Shown here: in pieces, positions 34,499-44,943 of the stretch
Position numbering within the stretch: the first letter of the stretch is position 1
Layout of the letters: every line of letters begins with the position of its first letter
NCBI GenBank assembly: GCA_016715425.1
Contig: JADKAC010000001.1
Coordinates: 186,001-250,000, forward strand
Reading direction: 5' to 3'
Origin: Bacteroidota bacterium
GTDB lineage: Bacteria > Bacteroidota > Bacteroidia > Chitinophagales > BACL12
DNA: 64,000 bases
Notes under the pieces: model-generated
Database searches by the model: none
What the model saw: the letters and a program-made list of their open reading frames with translations, nothing else
What the model was told of the DNA's origin: nothing
Position numbers and translations under genes: made by a program

Positions 34499-36694
34499 TT
34501 ATTTTATAAACATCAACTCACGATATTTTGGTAGTGGCCATTGTGCATCGGGCATGTAGCGTTCTATGCGGTCAGCATTGTAGCGGATGATGTCGAATAA
34601 TGGTTTTACTTTAAAGCAATATGCATTGGCTTTTTCTTTTGCATGTGTCAATTCATTTGCTTTCTTGCGCTCTTCTACCATTTCTTCTAATGCAAAACGC
34701 ATCTTATTAATATGTACGCTTAATTTTTTTACCAAGTCTAACTGACTTGCATAACTTTCCTGTTCTAATCCAATTGCTTTTAAGCTTGTGATATTTTCCA
34801 TTAATTCATTTTGGTAATGAATTGCGGCAGGTAAAATATAATTATAGACTAACTCACCAAATACTCTTGCTTCAATCTGTATTTTTTTTGCATACGCTTC
34901 CATTTCAATTTCGTAGCGTGCATGTAATTCACGTTTGCTGAAAATTTTATTATCTACAAATATGCGTTCTGCTTTTGGAGTGATATACATTTCCAAGGCT
35001 TCGGGTGTGGTTTTTAGATTTTTTAATCCACGCTTTTCTGCTTCTTCATGCCATGCTTCACTGTAATTATCACCTTCAAATAAAATAGCTTTACTTTCGG
35101 TAATCATCTGGCGCAGTACCATTAATATAGCATTGTCTTTTTTCTCACCATCTTCTATTTGTTTATCTACTTCAGTACGAAATTTATTTAACTGATCTGC
35201 AACTATACAATTTAAAACTGTCATAGCACTTGAACAATTTGCAGAAGAACCCACAGCACGGAATTCAAATTTATTACCTGTAAATGCAAATGGACTTGTG
35301 CGATTTCTATCTGTATTATCCAGCATCAAATCCGGTATCTTATTATGGATATCTAATTTCAAATCTGCTTTCTCCAAATCATCTAATCCACCTTCATTTA
35401 CACGTTCTTCAATTTCATTTAATACAGAACGTAATGCAGTTCCTGCAAACACAGAAATAATTGCAGGAGGTGCTTCATTGGCTCCTAAACGATGATCATT
35501 ATTTGCAGATGCAATTGCTGCTCTTAATAAATCTGCATTATCATAAACTGCTTTAATAGTATTAATAAAAAAAGTAAGGAATTGTAAATTGGTTCTCGGA
35601 GTTTTTCCCGGTGTCAATAAATTTTTCCCAGTGTTGGTACTCATGCTCCAGTTGTTATGTTTGCCCGAACCGTTTACTCCTGCAAATGGCTTTTCATGAA
35701 ACAGCACTCTCAACTTATGCTTGCGTGCAATTTTTTCCATCAGATCCATCAACAAAATATTATGGTCAACCGCAAGACTACATTCTTCAAACATAGGCGC
35801 ACATTCAAACTGTCCCGGTGCCACTTCATTATGACGTGTACGAACCGGAATTCCGAGCTTTAAACATTCGGTTTCAAAATCAATCATGAAATTATATATC
35901 CGCTCAGGAATAGAACCGAAATAATGGTCTTCCAACTGCTGCCCTTTTGATGGGCCATGACCTGTTAATGTGCGACCTGTCATTAACAAATCCGGACGAG
36001 CAACATACATTGCTTCATCCACTATAAAATATTCTTGTTCCCAACCAAGTGTGGCGGTAACTTGAAGTATGTTTTTATCAAAATATTGACATACAGGTAC
36101 GGCTGCATTTTCTAAGAAGAGTAATGATTTTAAAAGTGGTGCTTTATAATCTAGTGCCTCGCCGGTATAGCTCACAAAAATTGTAGGGATACATAAAGTC
36201 TTGCCGCTGCCAACCTCCATAATAAATGCCGGTGAAGTGGGATCCCATGCCGTATAACCTCTTGCTTCGAAAGTACTGCGAATACCACCTGAAGGAAAAC
36301 TGGATGCATCGGGTTCTTGCTGCACAAGAGAGCTGCCTGTAAAACTTTCCATGCCCTTACCATTTTCAGTAGGAACAAAAAAGGCATCATGCTTTTCGGC
36401 TGTAGCTCCTGTTAAGGGTTGAAACCAATGGGTGTAATGCGTTGCTCCTTTTCCTATTGCCCAAGCCTTTAAACTGGCTGCTACCTGATCGGCAACTTTG
36501 CGGTCAATCTTAGTTCCGTTTTGAATACTTGATTTCACACTGAGGTATGCTTCTTCACTTAAATGTTTCTGCATAGCTTCATCATTAAATACATTGCATC
36601 CAAAAAATTCTGAGATGCGCACTGATGGTGCTTTCACTTCCCGGTATTGGCGGTTAAGTACTTGTTGAATGGCGGACGATCGGCTGTTAGGCAT
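34499..36694 (-). CDS. glnN: glutamine synthetase type III
   Basis: ATP-dependent amidation of glutamate to glutamine, the main ammonium assimilation step. I place the start at 36694 (MPNSRSSAIQQVLNR), giving 731 residues, normal for the large GSIII form. The frame is open 14 codons more, but those carry the promoter-like box. The catalytic core has the signature NGSGKHNNWSMST and the ATP/metal segment EHDAFF...; the C-terminus is helical as in other Bacteroidota GSIII. A hairpin terminator follows the stop. It is flanked by accessory debris on both sides (DUF1016 gene and broken rhuM), though the gene itself is intact. Confidence 0.95.
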   Translation of the reverse strand: MPNSRSSAIQQVLNRQYREVKAPSVRISEFFGCNVFNDEAMQKHLSEEAYLSVKSSIQNGTKIDRKVADQVAASLKAWAIGKGATHYTHWFQPLTGATAEKHDAFFVPTENGKGMESFTGSSLVQQEPDASSFPSGGIRSTFEARGYTAWDPTSPAFIMEVGSGKTLCIPTIFVSYTGEALDYKAPLLKSLLFLENAAVPVCQYFDKNILQVTATLGWEQEYFIVDEAMYVARPDLLMTGRTLTGHGPSKGQQLEDHYFGSIPERIYNFMIDFETECLKLGIPVRTRHNEVAPGQFECAPMFEECSLAVDHNILLMDLMEKIARKHKLRVLFHEKPFAGVNGSGKHNNWSMSTNTGKNLLTPGKTPRTNLQFLTFFINTIKAVYDNADLLRAAIASANNDHRLGANEAPPAIISVFAGTALRSVLNEIEERVNEGGLDDLEKADLKLDIHNKIPDLMLDNTDRNRTSPFAFTGNKFEFRAVGSSANCSSAMTVLNCIVADQLNKFRTEVDKQIEDGEKKDNAILMVLRQMITESKAILFEGDNYSEAWHEEAEKRGLKNLKTTPEALEMYITPKAERIFVDNKIFSKRELHARYEIEMEAYAKKIQIEARVFGELVYNYILPAAIHYQNELMENITSLKAIGLEQESYASQLDLVKKLSVHINKMRFALEEMVEERKKANELTHAKEKANAYCFKVKPLFDIIRYNADRIERYMPDAQWPLPKYRELMFIK

Positions 36695-36717
36695 AAAAAT
36701 TAAAATTTTATTTTGTG

Positions 36718-36725
36718 CGAAATTA
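36718..36725 (-). promoter_or_regulatory. -7-like box (TAATTTCG) upstream of glnN
   Basis: On the minus strand TAATTTCG matches TAnnTTTG at seven of eight positions, 23 bp before the chosen start at 36694. It supports the later start over the 14-codon extension. No good -33 element is seen. Confidence 0.4.
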
Positions 36726-36814
36726 TAATGTTGCAAAGCAAAACTTTAAAATTTGTGCAAAATATTTGGTGAATAGTGGAAAAAATAAAGAAGTGTCTGG
36801 AAATAAAACACATA

Positions 36815-37399
36815 TTATTTATTGCCAATTGAGAAGAGGGTAATGTCGGTGTCTTTGATGTAATCGGCACTGCATGATGAATAGATATCGGTTATTTTTT
36901 GATAAAATCTGCGTTCGCTGCTGCGAATATCCCGGATGCGGGAAAGTTGTTCTTCAAAATAATCTTTGCCAAAAATGTTATTGGGATTTTTTAGTCGTTC
37001 ATCATCCATTGTAAAACCTTTGATGATGTATTCCTTCAATCGTTCTGTTGCCCAAATACGAAATGCTGTTGCCTGTGCGCTGTTCACTCTGTATCCAACA
37101 GATATGATTGCATCCAGATTGTAGAACTGTGTGGGATATGATTTACCATCCGAAGCAGTATGTGCAATTTTTGCACTAACTCAATTTTGGTTGAGTTCAT
37201 TACTTTCAAAAATATTTTTCAGGTGCTTTGTAATTACACTTCGTTCCACTCCAAACAAGTCTGCAATTTTTTGTTGAGTAAGCCAGATAGTTTCGTTTTG
37301 TAAATAAATTTCAACCTTAACCTTTCCGTTAGGAGTGGTGTAAAGCAATATTTCATTGAATCCTTGTGGCGATGAGATACTATTTTTTCTTTTGCTCAT
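36815..37399 (-). pseudogene. rhuM-family gene broken by an in-frame TGA and 3' truncation
   Basis: The frame starts at 37399 (MSKRKNSISSPQGF) with NETIWLTQQKIADLFGVERSVITKHL, a typical RhuM N-terminus, and meets TGA at 37181-37183 after ESNELNQN. The same frame continues directly with VSAKIAHTASDGKSYPTQFYNLDAIISVGYRVNS...FRIWATERLKEYIIKGF, the conserved RhuM core, down to a stop at 36815. The whole is about 194 codons, while RhuM proteins are over 300 residues, so the 3' part is also lost (it ends FSIGNK). One nonsense codon plus truncation means a decaying gene; two separate short proteins are unlikely. Confidence 0.82.
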
Positions 37400-37402
37400 C
37401 GC

Positions 37403-37501
37403 TTAGTCAATAAAAGTTTCTGAAAGTATAATCTCTGGTGAGATGTTGGTTTCAATATCGGATGATTTGTTATCTTGTTCATCTTCTTCTTTGTTTGACA
37501 T
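37403..37501 (-). CDS. 32-residue acidic ORF directly before the rhuM remnant
   Basis: ATG at 37501 to TAA at 37403, encoding a short, very acidic peptide (MSNKEEDEQDNK...SETFID). It ends 3 bp before the start of the broken rhuM frame and would be its upstream operon partner. I know no family. It could be a leader peptide, a remnant of a larger partner gene, or chance. Confidence 0.25.
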   Translation of the reverse strand: MSNKEEDEQDNKSSDIETNISPEIILSETFID

Positions 37502-37629
37502 TATTTTCTACAATTCAAATATTATATGCTTTGCTAAAGTAAATCCATAATCATTTAATACAAACAAAATTATACTCACTACATCACAACACCTTTCACT
37601 TTTAAATTATTTCTCACTCATCAACCTCA

Positions 37630-38886
37630 TTAATTCCCTCTCATCTTCTCATCCACAACAACACTACACCTCGAACTTGAAATAATCCCAATTATAAATA
37701 ACAGAAAAAGTGGAATTACCCGGTAGCGACTCATCGTATCGGCATCGGTTACAACTATGCCATACATCAACAATAATTCAATAGCGATAAAAATAAATAG
37801 CCAGGCATTGGCAGTAAGTTTTTGACCGATACCGGAATACAGCCAGAATAAAACTGTCCAGCTTAGCATTAATTCAACAGCCATATATAATCGAAATAGG
37901 GAAGTGCTGTGAAGGATGTTTGGTCGGAAGAAAATATTATTTAAGGTGTAAGGAATTTTTTGAATGGGCTCCCATAATGCATAACCTGTAAACACATGAT
38001 AATTATAATCGGGATCGGGTTCTAATAAAATAAAATACTGTTGTGCTTCGCATACGATTTCAGAAATAGTGAATTGATAAGTGAGCGCATCGGCAATGAT
38101 TAAAAATATTGCTGCCAAAAAAGTAATTCCCAAAAAAGTAATCGCAGGTTTTTTATTACGTCGTGCAATCAACCATAAAATTAAGTTGGGGATAAAAAGT
38201 AAAACAACATATTCTCTTATAAAAAACATACTGAAAAATAATACGACAATTATTACAATTGTTTTGGTGGTGATGTATTCTTGTAATTTATAAAATTGAA
38301 TAATCAAAAGCGAAAAAATTGCCAGTGCAAATCCTTCTTTTAATAAACCACTGCTCCATATAGTGATTGATGGAATACAAAAAATTACAATGAAAAACAA
38401 CCATATCTTTTCAGGAAAGCGAGAGGATAAAAATTTAAATAATGCTATTGATGCGCTAAAAAAACCAAAACATAGAATTACAATATTCCCCCATACATTG
38501 CCGAAAGTAAATACATACAAAATAGAATTTATCCGCACCATAGTATATTCCACACTATCCCATGAATATTTCAGTGGATCAGAGATATAGCGCAGATATT
38601 CGGGATACACATTGGTAGTGCCATAACCAAAAGTGAGTTGTAAATAATGCAATGGATCTGTAAATAAAGTCCCGTAGATCATGTCGGCATCATGAATATA
38701 ATTAATACTATCACCACGGCCAATTACATGCACCCAAATAAAATAATTTGCAAGTCCGAGAATTACTTTAAAAATAAATGCAGCAGAAATAAAATTCTTA
38801 GCAATACCTGTTTGAAAAAATTTTGCTTTGCGGATAATCCACAAGGAGAGCAAAGTATATACTAAAGGCATTATCCAAACAGGCAT
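37630..38886 (-). CDS. polytopic membrane protein, function unknown
   Basis: 418 residues with about ten hydrophobic helices. A conserved-looking loop follows the second helix (GRGDSINYIHDADMIYG) and another lies near IWSSGLLKEGFALAIFSL. The layout resembles EpsG/oligosaccharide-polymerase-like or GT-C-type membrane proteins of Bacteroidota, but no diagnostic motif is certain. It stands alone, divergent from nothing obvious; the flavoprotein gene lies 93 bp upstream on the same strand. Confidence 0.7.
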   Translation of the reverse strand: MPVWIMPLVYTLLSLWIIRKAKFFQTGIAKNFISAAFIFKVILGLANYFIWVHVIGRGDSINYIHDADMIYGTLFTDPLHYLQLTFGYGTTNVYPEYLRYISDPLKYSWDSVEYTMVRINSILYVFTFGNVWGNIVILCFGFFSASIALFKFLSSRFPEKIWLFFIVIFCIPSITIWSSGLLKEGFALAIFSLLIIQFYKLQEYITTKTIVIIVVLFFSMFFIREYVVLLFIPNLILWLIARRNKKPAITFLGITFLAAIFLIIADALTYQFTISEIVCEAQQYFILLEPDPDYNYHVFTGYALWEPIQKIPYTLNNIFFRPNILHSTSLFRLYMAVELMLSWTVLFWLYSGIGQKLTANAWLFIFIAIELLLMYGIVVTDADTMSRYRVIPLFLLFIIGIISSSRCSVVVDEKMRGN

Positions 38887-38979
38887 TTGTAAAACTAAAC
38901 AGAATATGGTTGAATGAAACTTAATTTGAGTAATGCAAATATCAAATGAAAAATAGTATGCAACACAAAAACAGAAATA

Positions 38980-40215
38980 CTAATTGTGTTTTGCTGCAAT
39001 TGCTTCGGCTGCTATGTATGCGCCTGTCCATGCTGCCTGAAAATTAAATCCACCGGTTACCGCATCAATATTCAAAACTTCGCCTGCAAAATATAATCCC
39101 GGAAATAATTTACTTTCCATTGTTGTAAAATTTATTTCTTTTGTGTCCACACCACCGCAGGTAACAAACTCTTCTTTGAAAACACTCTTTCCGTTAACAG
39201 GCAAATTACAAGCGCAGAGCATCTGTACCCATGCGTCAGTTTGTTTTGTATTCAAACTTCCGTAATTCAGATTTTCTGTTTTTAAAATTTCAGCCATGCG
39301 CTGCCATAATCTTTTTGGAATATTAAATAGTGGGTAGAGAATAATATTTCTTTTACCGTGTTCGGTGCGGAATAATTGAAAAGTATTGCGAATCACTTCA
39401 GCATCCTGTGCACAAAAATTTATATGAATATTAAAGCGATAATTTTTTTCTGCAAGCACTCTTGCTGCCCATGCAGATAATTTTAAAATAGCAGGGCCAC
39501 TTAATCCCCAATGAGTAATGAGCAACGGACCTTCGCTTTGCAAGGTTGTTTCCGGAATTGTGATATACACCTTTTCAATTGCAATTCCCTGCAAGCCGGT
39601 GAGCAAATGATGCTGAATATTAAAAGTGAATAATGAAGGTACCGGTGGAATAATAGTATGACCAATATCTTTCAGAAGTTGCCATGCTGCATTACTGCTT
39701 CCTGTTGCAAATAAAATATTAAATGCAGAATAATTTTCATTGGCAGTTTTTAAATTCCAAATGTTATTTTCAAAAAATACATGTTGAACGGCGCAACCTG
39801 TTTTAATTTTTATTTTATAATCATGACAACAATTTTCAAAACACCGGATAATGGATTCACTATTATCAGAAACAGGGAACACTCTACCGTCAGATTCTAT
39901 TTTTGTTTCCACATTATGTTCGGATAGCCAAGCCATCATATCGCCACATAAAAACCGATGAAAAGGGCCGAGTAATTCTTTATTACCACGAGGATAATTT
40001 CCGGTCATTTCCTGCGGATCGAAACATGCATGAGTTACATTACATCTGCCACCACCACTCACCCGTACTTTACTCAATACTTTTTCTGATTTTTCGAGAA
40101 TGAGAATGCGTTTGTTTGCTTTGCGCTCGGCATATTGTATTGCGCCGAAGTAGCCCGCAGCTCCTCCGCCGATAACAATTAAATCAAAATGATTTGCTGT
40201 GGTTTCTGATTGCAA
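38980..40215 (-). CDS. HI0933-like FAD-dependent oxidoreductase
   Basis: 411 residues. The N-terminal dinucleotide-binding motif is IVIGGGAAGYFGAI (residues 13-26). The family marker KVRVSGGGRCNVTH lies near 50-62, and the C-terminal FAD motif CGGVDTKEINFTTMES followed by LYFAGEVLNIDAVTGGFNFQAAW matches the HI0933/BaiN-type flavoproteins. The physiological substrate is not known for most members. It lies divergently from the cation antiporter, with 218 bp between them that hold no gene. Confidence 0.9.
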   Translation of the reverse strand: MQSETTANHFDLIVIGGGAAGYFGAIQYAERKANKRILILEKSEKVLSKVRVSGGGRCNVTHACFDPQEMTGNYPRGNKELLGPFHRFLCGDMMAWLSEHNVETKIESDGRVFPVSDNSESIIRCFENCCHDYKIKIKTGCAVQHVFFENNIWNLKTANENYSAFNILFATGSSNAAWQLLKDIGHTIIPPVPSLFTFNIQHHLLTGLQGIAIEKVYITIPETTLQSEGPLLITHWGLSGPAILKLSAWAARVLAEKNYRFNIHINFCAQDAEVIRNTFQLFRTEHGKRNIILYPLFNIPKRLWQRMAEILKTENLNYGSLNTKQTDAWVQMLCACNLPVNGKSVFKEEFVTCGGVDTKEINFTTMESKLFPGLYFAGEVLNIDAVTGGFNFQAAWTGAYIAAEAIAAKHN

Positions 40216-40433
40216 TTTCCTGAGAATTAATTTTGATAAGCTTCTTTTTAAAAATTAATAGAATTATTATCACTGTAAATAAAGCGATAAATTTATTAAC
40301 ATTGAAATGCTTGTGGAGTTGAAAGTTAAGCTTGCAAATTTGACTGTCGAAAATATACCAACAACATTATTTTTAAACAGGCATTGAAAAAAACCCTTTA
40401 GCTAAATTTTATTTTTCGTAATTTTTACCAAAC

Positions 40434-42431
40434 ATGCAGCTATCCATATTACAAGGCATCGTAGTCATATTAGGCTTATCGGTTCTTATCAGTTTACTTT
40501 TTCATCGGTTTAAAATTCCGGCAATCATTGGTTTTTTAGTAACCGGTGTGGTTGCCGGTCCTTATGGTTTAAGTTTAACAAGCGCCACTCACGAAGTGGA
40601 ATTACTTGCAGAAATGGGAGTGATTTTTTTACTATTTATTATCGGTATTGAGTTCTCTCTAAAAAGTCTTTCTGCAATTGGTAAAACAGTATTGTGGGGT
40701 GGTCTGATGCAAATGGGTGGTACTATTTTAATTACTTTTTTAATTGCATGGCAAACAGGATTTCAATGGAATGAAGCTTTGTTTATTGGTTTTTTATTAT
40801 CGCTGAGTAGTACTGCAATTGTTTTAAAAATGTTGATTGATCGTGGAGAGATGCATTCACCGCAGGGAAGAATTGCATTGGCAATTTTAATTGCACAGGA
40901 TATTATTGTAGTTCCATTAATGCTGATAACTCCACTTATTGCCGGCAACTCAGATAATATGTTGCAGGATGTAATTGCATTAGTAATAAAAGTGGTGGTG
41001 GTGTTGGCAGTGGTTATTTTATTGGCAAAATATATTATGCCTTTTATTTTAAAACAAGTAGTGCGCACAAAGAGCAGAGAGCTTTTTATTCTTACAATTA
41101 TTGTAATGTGTTTTGCTACTGCATGGTTTACTTCATCAATGGGTTTATCACTTGCCTTGGGTGCGTTTTTCGCCGGACTAATTATTTCCGAATCAGAATA
41201 CAGTCATCAGGCAATGGCCAATATTATTCCCTTCCGAGAAATATTTATCAGTTTCTTTTTTGTTTCCATTGGTATGTTACTCGACATAAATTTCTTTTTC
41301 GATCATATACTTATCGTACTCTTATTAACAGCAATTGTTATTGTAATTAAAGTATTGATAAGTGGTATTGCGGCATTTGTTTTAGGCTATCCTGCACGCA
41401 CTGCAATTATAGCAGCGTTGCTAATTTTTCAGGTCGGGGAATTTGCCTTTGTACTTTCTGTTACCGGCATGGAAAACAATCTTATTCAGGCGGATATATA
41501 TCAATACTTTTTAGCAGTTTCAATTTTAACCATGGGCATTTCACCATTCATTATAATGTTTGCTTCGTCAATAGCTGATGTATTAATAGAAGCGCCTTTA
41601 CCCGGACCTGTGCGTAGAAGATTCGACTCAATGAAAAGATTAAAAGCGGTGGTGCATCAAGATAAGCCGCTATTGAAAAATCATTTGGTGATAATTGGTT
41701 ATGGAATCAATGGAAAAAATCTTGCAAAGGCCGCAACCAAAGCAGCAATTCCATTTGTAGTTATTGAATTGGATCCGGAATTAATTGAAGAAGCAAAAGC
41801 GGATGATGTTTCTATTGTTTTTGGTGATGCAACAGATGTAATGATTTTGCAACATGTTGCCTTACCGGATGCAAGAGTGGTTGTGATTGCTATTTCTGAT
41901 CCGGATGCCACTTTAAAAATTATTAATGAAGTGCGTAAAATAAATGTTACGGCACATGTGATTGTGCGAACCAGATATATAAAAGATGTAGATCAATATA
42001 TTTCTTCAGGTGCAGATGTGGTGATACCTGAAGAGTTTGAAACTTCTATAGAAATTTTCACAAGAGTGCTCACACATTATTTAGTACCCCGTGATGAAAT
42101 AGAAGAATTCACAGAACAGATTCGTCAGTCGAATTATGAAATGTTGCGTTCTATTAAGCCAGAAAAATTTTCAAAAAATACTGGACTGCATATTCCGGAT
42201 ATGGAAATTTCTGTAGTTGTTGTGCGCAGTATTGCAGGTAAACTTGGCGGTAAAACTATTCAGAAAATAGCCTTCCGATCACAGCATAATCTTTCCTTAC
42301 TCGCTATTCGCAGAGGTGAACAATTTATTTCTAAACTCTCGGATGATTTTGAATTGGAATTAGACGATGTGATTTATATAGCCGGAAATCCCGAAGCAAC
42401 TTTAAAGTTTAATAAATATTTGGCGAGGTGA
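40434..42431 (+). CDS. CPA2-family monovalent cation:proton antiporter (KefB-like)
   Basis: 665 residues. The membrane part (about 1-380) has 12 or 13 helices with GFLVTGVVAGPYGL and FLLSLSSTAIVLKML typical of CPA2 Na/K-H exchangers. A RCK/TrkA-N domain follows (about 415-530: VIIGYGINGKNLAKAA, VIELDPELIEEAK, DATDVMILQHV), then a TrkA-C domain (about 570-660). It likely exchanges K+ or Na+ for protons under nucleotide control. It is a single gene 74 bp before purL. Confidence 0.92.
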   Translation: MQLSILQGIVVILGLSVLISLLFHRFKIPAIIGFLVTGVVAGPYGLSLTSATHEVELLAEMGVIFLLFIIGIEFSLKSLSAIGKTVLWGGLMQMGGTILITFLIAWQTGFQWNEALFIGFLLSLSSTAIVLKMLIDRGEMHSPQGRIALAILIAQDIIVVPLMLITPLIAGNSDNMLQDVIALVIKVVVVLAVVILLAKYIMPFILKQVVRTKSRELFILTIIVMCFATAWFTSSMGLSLALGAFFAGLIISESEYSHQAMANIIPFREIFISFFFVSIGMLLDINFFFDHILIVLLLTAIVIVIKVLISGIAAFVLGYPARTAIIAALLIFQVGEFAFVLSVTGMENNLIQADIYQYFLAVSILTMGISPFIIMFASSIADVLIEAPLPGPVRRRFDSMKRLKAVVHQDKPLLKNHLVIIGYGINGKNLAKAATKAAIPFVVIELDPELIEEAKADDVSIVFGDATDVMILQHVALPDARVVVIAISDPDATLKIINEVRKINVTAHVIVRTRYIKDVDQYISSGADVVIPEEFETSIEIFTRVLTHYLVPRDEIEEFTEQIRQSNYEMLRSIKPEKFSKNTGLHIPDMEISVVVVRSIAGKLGGKTIQKIAFRSQHNLSLLAIRRGEQFISKLSDDFELELDDVIYIAGNPEATLKFNKYLAR

Positions 42432-42477
42432 AATGTGGTTTATAAAAATGTGAATAATTCATCCTTTTAAGTCTTGC

Positions 42478-42485
42478 TATCTTTG
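42478..42485 (+). promoter_or_regulatory. -7 box (TATCTTTG) for purL
   Basis: A perfect TAnnTTTG match 19 bp before the purL ATG at 42505, in the short gap after the antiporter gene. The -33 region is not clear. Confidence 0.6.
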
Positions 42486-42504
42486 TGATTCAATAATATA
42501 ATTC

Positions 42505-44739
42505 ATGAACGATAATAAACCGGAAGTAACATTAGCTGTAGCAAAAGAATTGGGTTTGCTGCCAGAAGAATTTGAAAGAATAAAAGAAGTATTAGGTCGC
42601 ACACCCAACTTTACAGAGTTGAGTATTTACAGCGTAATGTGGAGCGAACACTGCTCCTATAAAAATTCTATTTCATGGTTAAAAACATTACCTCGAAGCG
42701 GAGCAAAAATGTTAGTGGAAGCCGGTGAAGAAAATGCAGGGTTAATTGATATCGGTGATGGATTGGCTTGTGCATTTAAAATTGAAAGTCATAATCATCC
42801 TTCTGCAATAGAACCATATCAGGGCGCTGCAACAGGTGTCGGTGGAATTCATCGTGATATTTTTACAATGGGTGCTCGTCCGATTTGTGCTTTAAATAGT
42901 TTGCGTTTTGGAAATATCAATAATAAAAAAACACAGCATTTATTAAAAGGTGTTGTAAAAGGAATTGGTGATTACGGAAATTGTTTTGGTATTCCAACTG
43001 TGGCGGGTGAAGTATATTTCGAAGATTGTTATCTCACCAATCCATTGGTAAATGCGATGAGTGTAGGTATTGTAAATGTTGGAGAAACAGTTAGTGCAAT
43101 TGCAACAGGTGCAGGTAATCCGGTTTATATAGTGGGCTCTGCAACAGGTAAAGATGGTATTCATGGTGCTTCCTTTGCGAGTGCAGATTTGCATAAAGAA
43201 TCGCACGAAGATTTACCTTCTGTGCAAGTGGGTGATCCATTCCAGGAAAAATTGTTATTGGAAGCTTCATTGGAAGCAATTAAAACAGGTGCAGTTGTAG
43301 GCATGCAGGATATGGGTGCTGCAGGAATTACTTGTTCTACTTCGGAGATGAGTGCAAAAGGTGAACATGGAATGAAAATTTATTTGGATCGTGTGCCTAC
43401 TCGTCAGCAACATATGAAAGCATGGGAAATACTATTGAGTGAAAGCCAGGAACGTATGTTAGTAGTTGTAGAAAAAGGAAGAGAAAAAGAAATAGAATCA
43501 GTATTTGAAAAATGGGATTTACATGCTGTAATTATTGGTGAAGTAATTACAGGTGGCAGATTAGAATATTATATGCATAATGAATTAATTGCAGATGTGC
43601 CTGCGGAAAGTTTAGTATTAGGTGGTGGTGCACCGGTGTATAAAAGAGAATATAAAGAGCCTGCGTATTTTGCAAAGTTGCAGGAATTTGATGCTGCAAA
43701 AATTTCGGTACCAAATGACTTAGTTGCGGTTGCAAAAAAACTTACAGTGAATCCGAATATTGCAAGTAAGCGTTGGGTGTTTACTCAATATGATAGTATG
43801 GTTGGTGTGAAAAATACTTCTACCAATGAAGCAAGTGATGCTGCATTAGTAAGATTGATCGGACACAATAAGGCATTGGCAGTTACAGTGGATTGCAATG
43901 CAAGATATGTGTATGCGGATCCATATAAAGGTACTATGATAGCAGTGAGTGAAGCGGCGAGAAATATAGTTTGCTCAGGAGCAGAACCCGCTGCAATTAC
44001 AAACTGTCTCAACTTCGGAAATCCATATAATCCGGAAGTGTATTGGCAATTTGTAAATGCGATAAAAGGCATGAGTGAAGCTTGCCTAAAATTTGATACA
44101 CCGGTAACAGGTGGCAACGTAAGTTTTTATAATCAAAGTGAAGAAGGACCTGTATATCCAACACCAACAATTGGTATGGTGGGTGTGCTTCAAGATTTTA
44201 AAAATAAAATGACGCTTGGATTTAAAAATGCAGGAGATGTGATTTTATTAATTGGTACTTCACGCAATGATATAAATGCTTCTGAATATTTAAAAACTAT
44301 TCACAACATTACCGAATCACCTGCGCCTTATTTTGATTTGGATGAAGAATATCGTTTACAAAAAACTATACTTTCATTGATTAAAAATAAATTGATCTTC
44401 AGTGCTCATGATATAAGTGAAGGCGGTTTATTTATTACCTTATTGGAAAGTGTGATGGCAGGTAATATAGGATTTGAAATTGAAACAGATTCCAGTTTAC
44501 AAAAGGATGCATTTTTGTTTGGTGAAAGTCAAAGCAGGGTAGTGGTAACTTGTGATGCAGCTATGGTAGAAGAAATAGAAATCATTTGTAAAAAGCATAA
44601 TATTTCTGCAAATAGTCTTGGTACTGTTGGTGGCGAATATCTTGTAATTGATGGTGAAAATTTCGGTTCTGTTTATACCTACACGGAGTTATATCAAAAT
44701 GCATTGGAAAGATATTTGTCGGCTACAGTTGAAGCTTAA
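42505..44739 (+). CDS. purL: phosphoribosylformylglycinamidine synthase subunit PurL
   Basis: Fourth step of purine synthesis, converting FGAR to FGAM with ATP and ammonia. 744 residues corresponds to the small PurL that works with separate PurS and PurQ, neither of which is in the window. Visible marks: MWSEHCSYKNS near 47, FKIESHNHPSAIEPYQGAATGVGGIHRD, MQDMGAAGITCSTSEM and the second-half NCLNFGNPYNPEVYWQF and GGNVSFYN. It has its own promoter box and no downstream partner within 200 bp. Confidence 0.96.
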   Translation: MNDNKPEVTLAVAKELGLLPEEFERIKEVLGRTPNFTELSIYSVMWSEHCSYKNSISWLKTLPRSGAKMLVEAGEENAGLIDIGDGLACAFKIESHNHPSAIEPYQGAATGVGGIHRDIFTMGARPICALNSLRFGNINNKKTQHLLKGVVKGIGDYGNCFGIPTVAGEVYFEDCYLTNPLVNAMSVGIVNVGETVSAIATGAGNPVYIVGSATGKDGIHGASFASADLHKESHEDLPSVQVGDPFQEKLLLEASLEAIKTGAVVGMQDMGAAGITCSTSEMSAKGEHGMKIYLDRVPTRQQHMKAWEILLSESQERMLVVVEKGREKEIESVFEKWDLHAVIIGEVITGGRLEYYMHNELIADVPAESLVLGGGAPVYKREYKEPAYFAKLQEFDAAKISVPNDLVAVAKKLTVNPNIASKRWVFTQYDSMVGVKNTSTNEASDAALVRLIGHNKALAVTVDCNARYVYADPYKGTMIAVSEAARNIVCSGAEPAAITNCLNFGNPYNPEVYWQFVNAIKGMSEACLKFDTPVTGGNVSFYNQSEEGPVYPTPTIGMVGVLQDFKNKMTLGFKNAGDVILLIGTSRNDINASEYLKTIHNITESPAPYFDLDEEYRLQKTILSLIKNKLIFSAHDISEGGLFITLLESVMAGNIGFEIETDSSLQKDAFLFGESQSRVVVTCDAAMVEEIEIICKKHNISANSLGTVGGEYLVIDGENFGSVYTYTELYQNALERYLSATVEA

Positions 44740-44943
44740 TAGTTCTTATAATTACTGCTCTTTTTCTAGAATAATTTTCACTGCATTTAATTTTTTTGTT
44801 GCGACAAATTATTTTTAAATCATTGTGTGACTTATAATACAAATACATTCAAATTAACTTAGGAAATTGCATCCTGAATATTCAGAATTATATTGGATGG
44901 AACGAAAAGAACTATACCTTGTTAAAAAATTAAAAGTAATAAT

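Noticed and set aside
37181..37183. TGA in rhuM as a selenocysteine or recoding event
   Set aside because: The position is not a redox cysteine in RhuM proteins, no selenocysteine hairpin is evident and the 3' end is also missing, so decay is simpler.
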